From the NCBI GenBank assembly GCA_016987375.1, contig PJRA01000196.1:431420-456277 (forward strand): a DNA stretch of 24,858 bases. The letters run 5' to 3'. Within the stretch, counting starts at the first letter, position 1; each line of letters begins with the position of its first letter. The notes beneath the pieces are model-generated. The model had not been told where the DNA came from. It ran no database searches and saw only the letters and a program-made list of their open reading frames with translations. The position numbers and the translations under genes are program-made. This DNA comes from Brachionus koreanus. Taxonomy: Eukaryota > Rotifera > Eurotatoria > Ploima > Brachionidae. Positions 9,531 through 18,429 of this stretch are shown here, one piece after another.

Positions 9531-10066
9531 ATTATGCTAAACTTTTTGGTATTAGATGTTTTTATCAAGCTTTTTTATTGTTGAGAAATTTTTTTTTTGA
9601 TTGTTAAAATAATTTATTCAAATTAAAAATAGATTTAGCTTGATGAAAAAGTGAATTTTTTTGTGTATAAATTTTTAATGGCTCAAAAATTTACTCACGT
9701 GTCTTGATGAAGAGCTTAAAGTCTACAAAGATTAGCAATAAAAAAAAATTTTATCAATTAAAGAGAGGACTAATGTTTATTTATTGATGATCAATTCAAA
9801 TATCTTTTATGCAAAAAATTTTAATTACTTTTTTTTATTTCAATTATTGTATATTTGTATTCACATAATATGTAAATGATGGTGTATTAAATTTTTTTAA
9901 AATGTAACATGTTTAATTTCTAGTGAATTTTATCGAAAAAAAATAATTTTCACAAAACTAATATTGTGTGTCTGAAAAGAAAGACTGTGCCTTTATTCCA
10001 ACCAGCCAAGGCTTTATTTTTGATATTTTTAAAATATATATCAGCATAAGCTCAAAATTTCAGATC

Positions 10067-10145
10067 ATTATTATTATTATTATTAAAAATATAGCTTGGT
10101 TATAAACCCTGACAGTTTGGAATGGAACTTAGTCCTTCCTTTCGG
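10067..10145 (-). repeat. Tailed short repeat, copy 2
   Basis: An ATT microsatellite tail (10067-10085) precedes the core GACAGTTTGGAATGGAAC and AGTCCTTCCTTT. Same order and orientation as the other three copies. Confidence 0.45.
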
Positions 10146-11370
10146 TCGACTGTAATAAGTTCATAAAAAGATTATAATAAATTTTAAAGTTGAAAAATAG
10201 TGATATAAAAATAGATGCTAATAAAAATAAAAAAAAGAGTTTCTATAGTTTTTTTCTATGATAAAAAAGCCAATTTTTTTTTTAAAAAAGCCAAATTTCA
10301 GATCATAAAATCATAATCCAAGAAAACAAAAGAAAAATGATTTAAATAATTGTAATATTTTATCATGTTAGATGCAATCAAACGTCTAGCAACTAAGAAA
10401 AGATAATAAGATAAAAAAGTGATATTTATTCTACCTTATTAACTTACATTGCTAATACCAATTAAAAATATTATAATTAAAAAAAATAAAAGCATGTGAT
10501 TTCAAATTTTAATAATGCAAACTTATTGATAATAGATACATAAAGTAGCCTTCTAATTTTTTTATTTTAATTACAAATTATCCATTCTCCAGACTCACAA
10601 ATTGTACATAAATTAAATTTTAACTTTTTTCTTTCTTCTACATATTTTTTATTTTGTACTCAATCTTTACGTAACAATTGGGTTTAAACGAAGGCGTAAG
10701 CCATTCGGACAAATCTGGAGACCCCCATAAATTATATTTTTAATAATAAATAAAAAAATTACTCATTTTTTAATTTTGTTTTTATATCACCCAAAAAAGA
10801 TAAATATATAAAGCCAGTTACTTAAAATCTAGAAGAATTTTGAAAAAATTTTCAAGAATATTTAACATTTTTTTAGTGTAAAAAAAATTATTTTCAACTT
10901 CAATTACAAAATTTTTAAGTTTGATTTTAAGACTATCATGTATATGTACAATTGATGTCCTTGATTTGTCAATATAGGTTAATTTTGGAACGAGTCTAAT
11001 ACTTAAATGGAAAAACAGAGAAAAAAATTTAATAACCTTTGCTTTTAATTTTCCCAAAACTTTGAATGGTAAACACCATATAAATGATTTAAAAAGCCCG
11101 TATAACTGGATGATTTGGTTGATATTAGTTATGCAAGCAGAAAATCAAGGGCTTAAAACCAGCTAAGAGTGGAAAAATCTTTAAATATCTGTGCAATACG
11201 CGACACATATTTAAATCCCTATCATAAAAAAATATAAAAGAAAAGGCTTCGACTGGGTAATAATTGACAGTCTAGGTGATCAATTCGTTGCAGTAACATT
11301 AGATTAAAGATACTTGAAAAGGAGATGAGCACATCCCAGTTATCCACTAGGATAGAATAGGATCAATCAA

Positions 11371-11458
11371 TATTTATTATTTTTCTTTTTTGAAAAATAA
11401 TTTTGGAGTAACTCCAGGGCAGTTTCGAGCGGCATAGCCCTCTTCAGCCCTCATGTTT
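11371..11458 (-). repeat. Tailed short repeat, copy 3
   Basis: Core GGCAGTTTCGAGCGGCATAG then CCCTCTTCAGCCCTCATG, with a TATTTATTATTT tail to the left. On the minus strand it reads GAGGGCTGAAGAGGGC, then CGCTCGAAAC. The second part resembles the GAAAC stem-loop motif common near LINE 3' ends. Confidence 0.45.
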
Positions 11459-11637
11459 GGAAATAGATAAAAATAAATAAATAAAATAAAATAAGTAAAA
11501 TTTGAAAAATTTATAGTTTTTTTAATAATCCAGATTGTGTCTTCTTATTGTATTGAGCCTAGTGGGGTTTGAAATTTGATTGTTTCGGTTGGGTATTGCT
11601 TTGACGTGTATTCATTTATTTCTTGTACTTTAATCAA

Positions 11638-11709
11638 TATTTATTTATTCACTAAGTAAACTCGAGTAAAACCTCAAGCTGTTCAGCATGGAACCAAGTC
11701 CTTCTTTTT
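11638..11709 (-). repeat. Tailed short repeat, copy 4
   Basis: Core AGCTGTTCAGCATGGAACC followed by AAGTCCTTCTTTT, with a TATTTATTTATT tail to the left. It shares ATGGAAC and AGTCCTTC with copy 2. Confidence 0.45.
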
Positions 11710-12633
11710 AACACAGCTTTAGCAAATAAATTAAGTTGGGCAATATTTTTTCTTCTTTTTTTTTCTCATTTAGTTTGAAAAGAAAAGCAGAATGCTAATA
11801 AAATAAGTTAAAGCGAAACAATGAGCTGAAATATTGGTAGAGCAAAGTGAACTTAAGGTTTAAAGTATTATTTGTTGATATAAACAATTGTTTTTCTTTA
11901 AATTTTGTAAAAGATTCAAATAATGTTTGGAATCTACGCGTACAATGGTCTGAAATAAATAGTTCAGACATTAAAAGGTCGTCTATTAGAGACTCGAAGT
12001 AGATTGACACATTTTACCACTATGCATTGTGCACAGAGAAAACCACATGCGTATGTATAGAAGATAATAATAGAAAGGAACTGCTGAGCTCACTCTAACT
12101 TTTACACATAAAAAATCTGTTAACTGATTTGCTATACATGGAGTTTAAGGACACCCATGGCACACATTAAATTATTACTACTATTTCATCTCTAGTCAAT
12201 TTTTTGTCTTAACTTTTGCTTTTTGGTTTCTTTGTTACTTTTAGAATTAATTTTCCTATTTCTTCAATTTCTTTAGAACATCGTTTACAATAAAAATTCT
12301 TCGTTTACAATTTACCACCAAATCTCAAGCCTAGCTTCACTAAAGCACTACTACATAGACATTTGAAGCATTTTCTTCCTTGATCCTCTGCTTGTATGAA
12401 TAACACATCCAAAGCACCAGATCGAAAATAAGAATTTTTATTAGTGTAAATAGAAAATCTTGAGAGTCCAATTGAATTATTTTTCTTAATTGAATATCAT
12501 TAGATATGTCCAATTGGCTGACTTAGAGCTATTGATAAAAAAAAAAAGAATAACTAATTAGCTAGGATAAATCGATTGGATATATTTAATAATTGCTTAG
12601 GTGTATTGGTAAGAAAATGTGTGATCGGTTTGT

Positions 12634-12641
12634 GATCAAAG
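12634..12641 (+). promoter_or_regulatory. GATCAAAG octamer (TCF/LEF-type site candidate)
   Basis: Exact octamer inside GTGATCAAAGT, about 620 bp upstream of the homeobox ATG and flanked on both sides by GTCCAATTG nonamers (12508 and 12732). Confidence 0.3.
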
Positions 12642-13052
12642 TTCTCAGACCACTAGTGATGCTAAAATATGCAAATTAATTCATCGAATCAAGTGCTGAT
12701 TTTAGTAAGTAATAAAAAACAAGATCAAAAAGTCCAATTGCACACACCTATATATCATAGTTGTCACTTAAGAATTTATCTTTTATAACCGACATTGTTT
12801 TGTCTAATAAGAGAAAAAAACTTACTAATCAAAACGAGCCAATCGAAAATTTGCTTGATAAACAAAAAAATCCAATATTTAAATAGAAAAAAAATGAAAA
12901 ACAAAAAAAAAAAAAATTGAAATTTTGATTTATCAATTAGGCTGAGGTAAACAACACACGGGGATAAGAGTGAGTATGTGCTATTGTAAATATCATCATC
13001 GTGATCATCGACCATTATAGTCCATACCCAATTGTTTATTAATTAATCACAT

Positions 13053-13073
13053 TTTTCTCTCTCTCTCTCTCTT
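13053..13073. repeat. CT (GAGA) dinucleotide run
   Basis: About nine CT units roughly 190 bp upstream of the homeobox ATG. GAGA runs near promoters of developmental genes can bind GAGA-type factors; a plain microsatellite is equally possible. Confidence 0.5.
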
Positions 13074-13192
13074 TAACTGATAAATAAATAGGCTTGAAAT
13101 TACATTGACTTTAAATTAGTGTTTAACTTAGAGTATTTTATTTACATTTTAATTAAAACACGTTTCCAAAATTTAAGTTTATATATTTGAGC

Positions 13193-13215
13193 TTTTTTTT
13201 TTCTTTTTTTTTTAG
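13193..13215 (+). promoter_or_regulatory. Strong splice acceptor upstream of the homeobox ATG
   Basis: A long pyrimidine tract ends in TTTTTTAG at 13215, 46 nt before the ATG at 13262. No in-frame ATG intervenes. It is either the 3' end of a 5' UTR intron or a trans-splice acceptor; in both cases it supports the chosen start. Confidence 0.5.
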
Positions 13216-13261
13216 TCTATTCTCTTATCTATTTAGAATATAATTTTGATCATTGTTTAAA

Positions 13262-13903
13262 ATGTCTTTGAGTTCATCATCGTGCTCATCAACTTCATCA
13301 TCGGGATCATGTTCGCCCGAAGACTTGAACTCAAAGCGCTATCGAACGGCATTTAGCCGCGAGCAGCTCAACAGACTCGAGAGCGAGTTCCTCAAAGAGA
13401 ACTATGTGTCGCGTCCGCGGCGATGCGAGCTCGCAGCCGAGCTAAACTTGACCGAGTCGACCATAAAAGTGTGGTTCCAGAACAGAAGAATGAAGGACAA
13501 ACGACAAAGGATGGCGTTCAATTGGCCTTACGGCGACCCACAAATGCTCGCTTACATGCTGAGCGCAGTGGCTGCGAACACATACGGCCCGGGCCTTCCA
13601 GTCATGTCTACTCCAACCAGCCACGAGAACGCCAAGACACCCTCTCCCAGATCGTCGTCTTCATCGGTTTCGTCTGCTCCCATTTCTTATCCAACTTTTC
13701 AGACTGATTTGACTAGTCCGCCTGGTCTGTCATCGCCCATTTCACTGTATATACCAAACTCAAGCGCAGCGCCTCTCTCGGCCAACACTTATGACCAATC
13801 TCTTCTTAGACAGAATTACACATCATTAGGCTTTAGTCAATCCAATGCTGTTTCGTTCAAATCGCCTGCTTTCGGCCTAGCTGATTCATCTGGAAATTTC
13901 TAA
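13262..13903 (+). CDS. eve: Even-skipped/Evx-class homeodomain transcription factor
   Basis: DNA-binding transcription factor of the Even-skipped/Evx class, acting in the nucleus; the class patterns the posterior body and nervous system in other animals. The 213-aa protein has a serine-rich N-terminus (residues 1-23), a 60-residue homeodomain at residues 24-83 (nt 13331-13510) and a Ser/Pro-rich tail. Diagnostic Eve features are [19 protein letters not shown] and [15 protein letters not shown], with W48, F49, Q50, N51 and R53 intact, and the following [16 protein letters not shown] block typical of Evx proteins. The homeobox has no intron. The protein is short for the class and lacks an obvious long N-terminal domain or C-terminal Groucho motif. 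The frame opens three codons earlier at a TTG, but the first ATG is at 13262. The gene is much richer in GC than its surroundings. No other Hox-type gene is visible here. Confidence 0.95.
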   Translation: MSLSSSSCSSTSSSGSCSPEDLNSKRYRTAFSREQLNRLESEFLKENYVSRPRRCELAAELNLTESTIKVWFQNRRMKDKRQRMAFNWPYGDPQMLAYMLSAVAANTYGPGLPVMSTPTSHENAKTPSPRSSSSSVSSAPISYPTFQTDLTSPPGLSSPISLYIPNSSAAPLSANTYDQSLLRQNYTSLGFSQSNAVSFKSPAFGLADSSGNF

Positions 13904-13924
13904 AGCACCAAGCTTTTTGTTAAT

Positions 13925-13930
13925 AATAAA
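13925..13930 (+). terminator. Poly(A) signal candidate of the homeobox gene
   Basis: AATAAA starts 22 nt after the TAA stop, giving a very short 3' UTR. A T-rich run follows at 13940-13970, as expected downstream of a cleavage site. Confidence 0.5.
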
Positions 13931-14292
13931 TATTTTTATGTTTTTTTTTTTATTTCATCTTTTTTTTTTTTCTAATGCTTATGTAAAATCATTTTTAAAA
14001 TTAAAAATTTACTATTTAATCTTTTAGCTTATATAATTTTTTGTTTAACTTGAATAAAAATAAAAAAAAATTAATCTAATTTATCACAATTGTTTTATTT
14101 ATTATTACACTTATGAACAAATAATCAAACAAATTGAAAGAATGTACAACACATTTAAATCAATTATTAATTTTTTATTTATTTCTATTTTGTACCCAGC
14201 TAATGTTCCTTTCGATTAAAGAAATAAAAATTTATAATCAAAACAAAATTAAATAATAAATGAAAAATATGAATGAAATAAGATGTAGTAAA
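13931..14292. other. AT-rich 3' flank, no gene seen
   Basis: Only low-complexity A/T sequence with further AATAAA-like strings. Confidence 0.4.
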
Positions 14293-14663
14293 AATGTTGG
14301 CTGACCGGTGGCTTGACCACGAGTCAGTCGATTTTATTTAAAAAGTTAAAAGAAAAGTTTCAAAAGCTGATTTTAAGCAGCTGAAAGGTTTTATTTATAC
14401 CTGAAAGTTCTATTGCCATGGCGTAAGATCGNNNNNNNNNNNNNNNNNNNNNNNNNNNNNNNNNTGATTAGCAAGATCAGGGACATGAACTTGTGCATTG
14501 AGTCCCGATCACTTGAGTAGAACCTGATCCATTTGGCTCTAACACGCTTCCAGAGCCCGATGACTGCTTGATTGTCGACATGCAAGTTGATGTTCCGGGC
14601 TGGACCGTTGTTGAACCTTAAAAGAATGAAAGGGATCACTTTAAAAAATACAAAAAAAAACAA
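14293..14663 (-). mobile_element. Possible 3' end of a Merlin/ISXO2-like DNA transposon
   Basis: The minus strand encodes a fragment at 14663-14391 containing VDNQAVIGLWKRVRAKW and DSMHKFMSLILL. The Q-x-V-x-G-L-W spacing matches the N/Q-x-I-E-x-x-W block of ISXO2-type (Merlin, IS1595) DDE transposases, with I where the catalytic E is expected. A later His-Lys-Phe-Met pattern fits the conserved H-x-Y-L region. The frame ends, and the 37-bp sequence shared with 6265-6301 follows about 60 nt further on, as a terminal repeat should. An assembly gap (14432-14464) interrupts the fragment. The evidence is pattern-level only; the element would be dead. Confidence 0.45.
14432..14464. other. Assembly gap (33 N)
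   Basis: A run of 33 undetermined bases inside the transposase-like fragment. Its true length is unknown, so the frame on either side cannot be joined safely. Confidence 0.99.
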
Positions 14664-15134
14664 ATTTTATTGATTTGGCTTTATTTCAAAAATGAAAAAC
14701 TAATTAAAAATTTTAATCCGATAGGAATTTTTTTAATTCATTTCTCTACATTTTGATACCATGAACATATAGGCTTGATTGGGTTTCGGACTCAATCATT
14801 AAGCCGAAACGTAAGCAACTCTCAAAAATCTAATTTTTTCGATAACTTTGTCCAAAAACAAGATAAAAATAGAAAATTTTGAGTTCTAGCATAAATTTTA
14901 ACACTGAATTCGAATTTATCATCTAAATTTTCTTTTATTTACTCAATTACAATTTATTTCAATTCTAGTGGAAAAAGTGCTTTTGGCGCCCGAGGCCTCA
15001 GGGGGTAGGTTAAAGTCTATTTTGTAAAAAATGACGTTGAATAGCCTAAAAATGTTTTTTTCGATGAAAAATCAAATTAAACACTGATTCGACTTTATGA
15101 TGCATCCGCCTTTAAGTATAATTTGAAAAAAAAA
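14664..15134. other. AT-rich stretch with one hairpin, no gene
   Basis: GTTTCGG at 14782-14788 and CCGAAAC at 14804-14810 form a 7-bp stem around a 15-nt loop. Motifs like CCGAAACG are frequent near LINE/SINE 3' ends. No protein-like frame is present. Confidence 0.35.
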
Positions 15135-15228
15135 TTGATATGAAAATATTAAAAAATAGATAAAATGAAGTAAGGAGTAACAGGATGTAATGTGTTATGC
15201 TCCATTCTAACTTAAACGCTCATGGTAT

Positions 15229-15281
15229 AGTTAGTTAACTAATCCAGTGATATCGACAGAGATGTCGCTATATCACAGACC
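15229..15281 (+). repeat. 53-bp direct repeat, copy 1, with hairpin
   Basis: Contains the 12-bp perfect palindrome TTAGTTAACTAA, then GTGATATCGAC and GTCGCTATATCAC, which pair around a short loop. It is repeated at 15440-15492 with four base differences. Confidence 0.8.
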
Positions 15282-15439
15282 ACTACTAGATCAAAAATGA
15301 CAGGAAATAGTTATACACTATTATTTTTACCAGGCGCTATGTTTACATTAGTACCTTTGCGTTCACCTATCTGATCTCCTCGTTAGACCTTTAGGAGCAG
15401 CTATTTATTCAAAATAACTAACTAACTAACTCAGGGTTC

Positions 15440-15492
15440 AGTTAGCTAACTAATCCAGTGATATCGACCGAGATGTCGTTATATCACAGATC
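15440..15492 (+). repeat. 53-bp direct repeat, copy 2, with hairpin
   Basis: Same unit as 15229-15281 (49 of 53 identical). It is preceded by a CTAA tandem run at about 15419-15430. Confidence 0.8.
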
Positions 15493-16115
15493 GTACAAAT
15501 GTTTAATTATCTGATAGCTCAGGAAAAAGGAAGAAAAAGTATAGTAGCAGTTACACAATGAAACATAATCAATGATGCATATGCTTCAATAAATAACGAG
15601 TTTTTTTTTTCCTTTTAGTTTTGTTTATGTTGCGAAATCTTTAAGTAGCATTGCTCTTATTTCTATCTGTTATAATAAATGGCCAAGTATAAATTGTCAA
15701 CAATTGATATATCAACTATATTATCTTCAAAATTTTTTGTTATCAACATTTATTTATTTCAATTAACGCCAAAAAACGATGAAAAATTAATATGAATTGG
15801 TTTAAGTAAAAATAATATATAGCATTAATAATTAAAAATTAAGAGTTATCTACATTTAATTCTTATTATATTATCTATAAAATTTAGAATTAAAAAAAAT
15901 TACTATAACTTTTGATTAAATATAAGTAAGAAATTTAAGAAATTAAGGCTGAGAAATTAATTATTTTACGCTTAGAAATTCATTTAGCTCGTCGTTTGCT
16001 TCTTGACATATATTTAACAATTGGAGAGTGATTTTAAAAATGATCGGAATGTAAACATTACACCATGTTACTCCTTACTTCATTTTATCGATTTTTTTAA
16101 TATTTTTATATAATT

Positions 16116-16532
16116 TTGCTTACTACATTTTATTTTATTCTTATTTTTCATTAATTATTTAATTTTTTTTGATTTAAATTTTTTTTTGTATCTGGAATCT
16201 CGGTACAGAATACTAGCAGTATAATTTGTAAACTTTTATTTAATTGAAGAAATTAAAAGATAATATTAATTAATATTACAAAATAAATGGAAAACTTTAT
16301 TAAAGGCAAAGACAAAGTTATCGGATTTGCATGGTCAAAAATTAATGATAAAAAGAGTAAAAGGTTCAGTTCCATAAAAAGAGAGATCAGCCCAAATATA
16401 GTAAAAATCATTGAAGTTTTTCCAAATGACTTTAAATATCTTCGTTTAGACAATTCCGAGTCGTTAACCGACACTCATATCAACTTGAATTGAAAAGTTT
16501 AAGTCAATTCAGAACAATCAATATTTTCTAAA
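16116..16532. other. AT-rich stretch, no recognised gene
   Basis: A 68-codon open frame on the plus strand at 16287-16490 (MENFIKGKDKVIGFAWSKIN) has mixed composition, but it overlaps an equally long antisense frame. I find no family match, so I leave it uncalled. Confidence 0.3.
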
Positions 16533-17346
16533 TCAAAATCTCTCTAATATTATTGCTTGATACCCATATAGCTGTATTTTTGACTGCTTCAAAATCTTAC
16601 CTTTTAATGCTCTCTTGAAAATCTCTTCGCTTAGTATATTCACTTGCCCACCTGCTTCTACCCAAAAATCAATTTTTGTTACCGTCTTATGTCTGGATCT
16701 GTTCTCGCTCTTTCCTGGCTTACACACTATTCCGAAATGATTTTGCTTACCACAGTTTCTGCTCTCTTCGCACTTGCTTGACATTGTCCATCGACGTGCC
16801 CGCGGATCGTACTTTGTTTGCTCTGTTTATATTACAAGACGAATTACTGGTTTAGTTCCCTCACCGTTCTCCACTGAGCAGCCTTCTAATCCAAATCATT
16901 AGTTCTGCAACACTTTAATTGAAAGTTCTCGATTTTACTTATTGCTACTACTCGGTGAAAAATCTGGTTGTCAATGTCGGTAAACTTTCATGTACCATCA
17001 AAATGTCTGAGTCTTATTGCGAATTGAAAATTCATTTCTGGCCCTTTCGTGGCTCTGTAGAACATTTATCTTTCGCTAAATACTGAACGATTTTAAACGA
17101 AATGATTCGTCATGAACTTTTTAATGTATTCGATTGGCTCGTCATTATCTTGCATTTTTAAGCTTCTGTACACTTGGTACGCTTGTTCTCCGATATATAA
17201 TGAAACACGCTTTGATCTAAAGCTAAAATAATCACACTTATTTGTTTTGTAGCTATATCCACTGTCTTGATCTCAGTGTCGTTCGTTTTGCTCGATTTGG
17301 CAACTTGTTATGCTAATCCTTGCTCTGTGGTTTTCTTGCTTGCCAT
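16533..17346 (-). pseudogene. Ty3/gypsy gag-protease relic (element A)
   Basis: Reading the minus strand from an ATG at 17346: a gag-like capsid region with SLYIGEQAYQVYRSLK and EPIEYIKKFM, then MNFQFAIRLRHFDG and DNQIFHRVVAISKIENFQLK. These follow the order of metazoan Ty3/gypsy Gag (G-E-x-A-Y, Q-x-x-E-S, R-L-R, I-R-D-R-V-V). A zinc-knuckle relic, SRNCGKQNHFGIVC, has its first Cys changed to Ser. A protease-like end, WVEAGGQVNILS, has the D-T-G-A catalytic loop degraded to E-A-G-G. At least five in-frame stops or frame changes make it dead. Reverse transcriptase and integrase do not follow, so the copy is truncated. It is a separate insertion from the relic at 20.9-23.4 kb, because both contain their own gag region. 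Confidence 0.8.
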
Positions 17347-18421
17347 TTTAAATTTTTATTCCACGTCAACAGATGTAATATCCTTGTTTTTAAATAAAGA
17401 TATGTTTTTTTTGCTATAGGGTTTTTATTTAATCTTAATGAAATATAGAAACGGCCGTGTTAGCCAAGATAAATTAAATAAAGTTAAATCAATGATAATT
17501 CTTTTGCTTAGTCTTTCTCATATAAAAACATAATTATACGCCCAACGCATGTTTGTAAAAACCATATTTAAATTTGTTGCTTCGTAACAACTTGTATTAA
17601 ACAACTTGACAAAACCTATGACTTAATACACAAAAAAAATTGTGCTTCATTTTATTATTTTTTCAACGAGTTTAATTTTTTTCTTTTAGTTCCTCTCAAT
17701 TATATTGAAAATTTTTTGTGAGCAGGATTGTTAGAGTTTTTATAAAGTTAACTCAGCTTTCTTTTTTTGTGTGATCTGATTTTAGATGTCAAATGTGACT
17801 TCGACTTTGACTATTTGTTTTTGGGCATTTTTTCTCTGAATTTAATGGTTGCTTTAATAAGTGCTGACATTATATTATCAGCTCCTGATGCAACTTCTTG
17901 ATAAAGATTGGGTTGATTACTTAGATCCTTTTTATTTACATTTTTTTTGGATAAAATCTCTGTAAATTTTGTTAAGTTAGTTATATTCAGTTCATGATAA
18001 CACCTGGAAGCTGCTTAAATAATTGATTAAAACAAATGGGTTTAAATTCATGATTTAAATTCATGCGTGCTTTTTATTTATATTATATATTCTAATTAAT
18101 TTTGAAATTTAAAAAACTTTATTACTTATTTACAAAGATTTCGTTGGAAAAGCTTCATGAAAAAAAATTTATAATTTATAAAAATCTATATTGTTTTGAA
18201 GTTATATTTTTAATTGTTTCGTTCCTAATATTATTCTTTTAATCAAATTCAATCAAAATTCAATGTTGAGCCAAAATTTTATTTTAAATTCGTTTATTTT
18301 AAGTTCGTTAAAATTAAAATAAACTTTATTAAAACTAAATCTTATTAAAACAGCTTTGACGAATTTATTGGTGAAAGTGCACAACCACAAAATCTTTTAC
18401 AATGTTACCTACAAATACTTT
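17347..18421. other. No recognised gene; possible leader or LTR remnant of relic A
   Basis: The segment just upstream (minus-strand sense) of the gag relic may contain its leader and old LTR, including an isolated GC island AACGGCCGTGTTAGCC at 17451-17466. No second LTR was found to compare. The rest is A/T-rich. Confidence 0.3.
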
Positions 18422-18429
18422 ATCGAGAT
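18422..18429 (+). repeat. Target-site duplication of the hAT-type element, left copy
   Basis: ATCGAGAT, identical to 19173-19180 on the other side of the element. Confidence 0.9.

Larger units (their letters stand above)
7095..13215. other. Six kilobases upstream of the homeobox gene, no gene recognised
   Basis: All open frames here are short, lysine/phenylalanine-rich and unlike proteins. Recognisable contents are four copies of a tailed short repeat (about 8.7, 10.1, 11.4 and 11.7 kb), an ATT microsatellite at 10067-10085 and a CT run at 13053-13073. Four exact GATCAAAG octamers also occur. On the minus strand near 12400-12200 a scrap with two Cys-x-x-Cys pairs (CFKC, CKRC) may be a zinc-ribbon relic, but it contains a stop. 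The region is the natural place for regulatory DNA of the downstream even-skipped-class gene; no enhancer can be proven from sequence alone. Confidence 0.4.
15135..16115. mobile_element. Block of about 980 bp bounded by inverted repeats
   Basis: Sequence at 15135-15193 containing AAAATGAAGTAAGGAGTAAC is mirrored on the other strand at about 16115-16054, with roughly 60 bp of close similarity. The interior is non-coding and holds a duplicated 53-bp hairpin unit. This suggests a non-autonomous DNA transposon or two opposed copies of a smaller one. No clear target duplication was found, so the superfamily is unknown. Confidence 0.6.

Noticed and set aside
10681..10733. Possible tRNA-like or SINE head (GAAGGCGTAAGCC ... 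CTGGAGACCCCC)
   Set aside because: No acceptor stem or cloverleaf could be folded and no A/B box pair is convincing; too little to call, although an A-rich tail follows.
12200..12400. Minus-strand scrap with CFKC and CKRC pairs
   Set aside because: The two Cys pairs are separated by an in-frame stop and no family pattern could be recognised.
13253..13261. Earlier start of the homeobox protein at the TTG three codons upstream
   Set aside because: A eukaryotic start should be ATG; the first one is at 13262, downstream of the acceptor at 13215.
13423..13707. 94-codon plus-strand and 60-codon minus-strand frames inside the homeobox gene
   Set aside because: They overlap the conserved homeodomain frame and exist only because that region is GC-rich and stop-poor.
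15229..15492. The two 53-bp repeats as a CRISPR array
   Set aside because: Only two units, unequal surroundings, in a eukaryotic transposon-like block; they are hairpin repeats.
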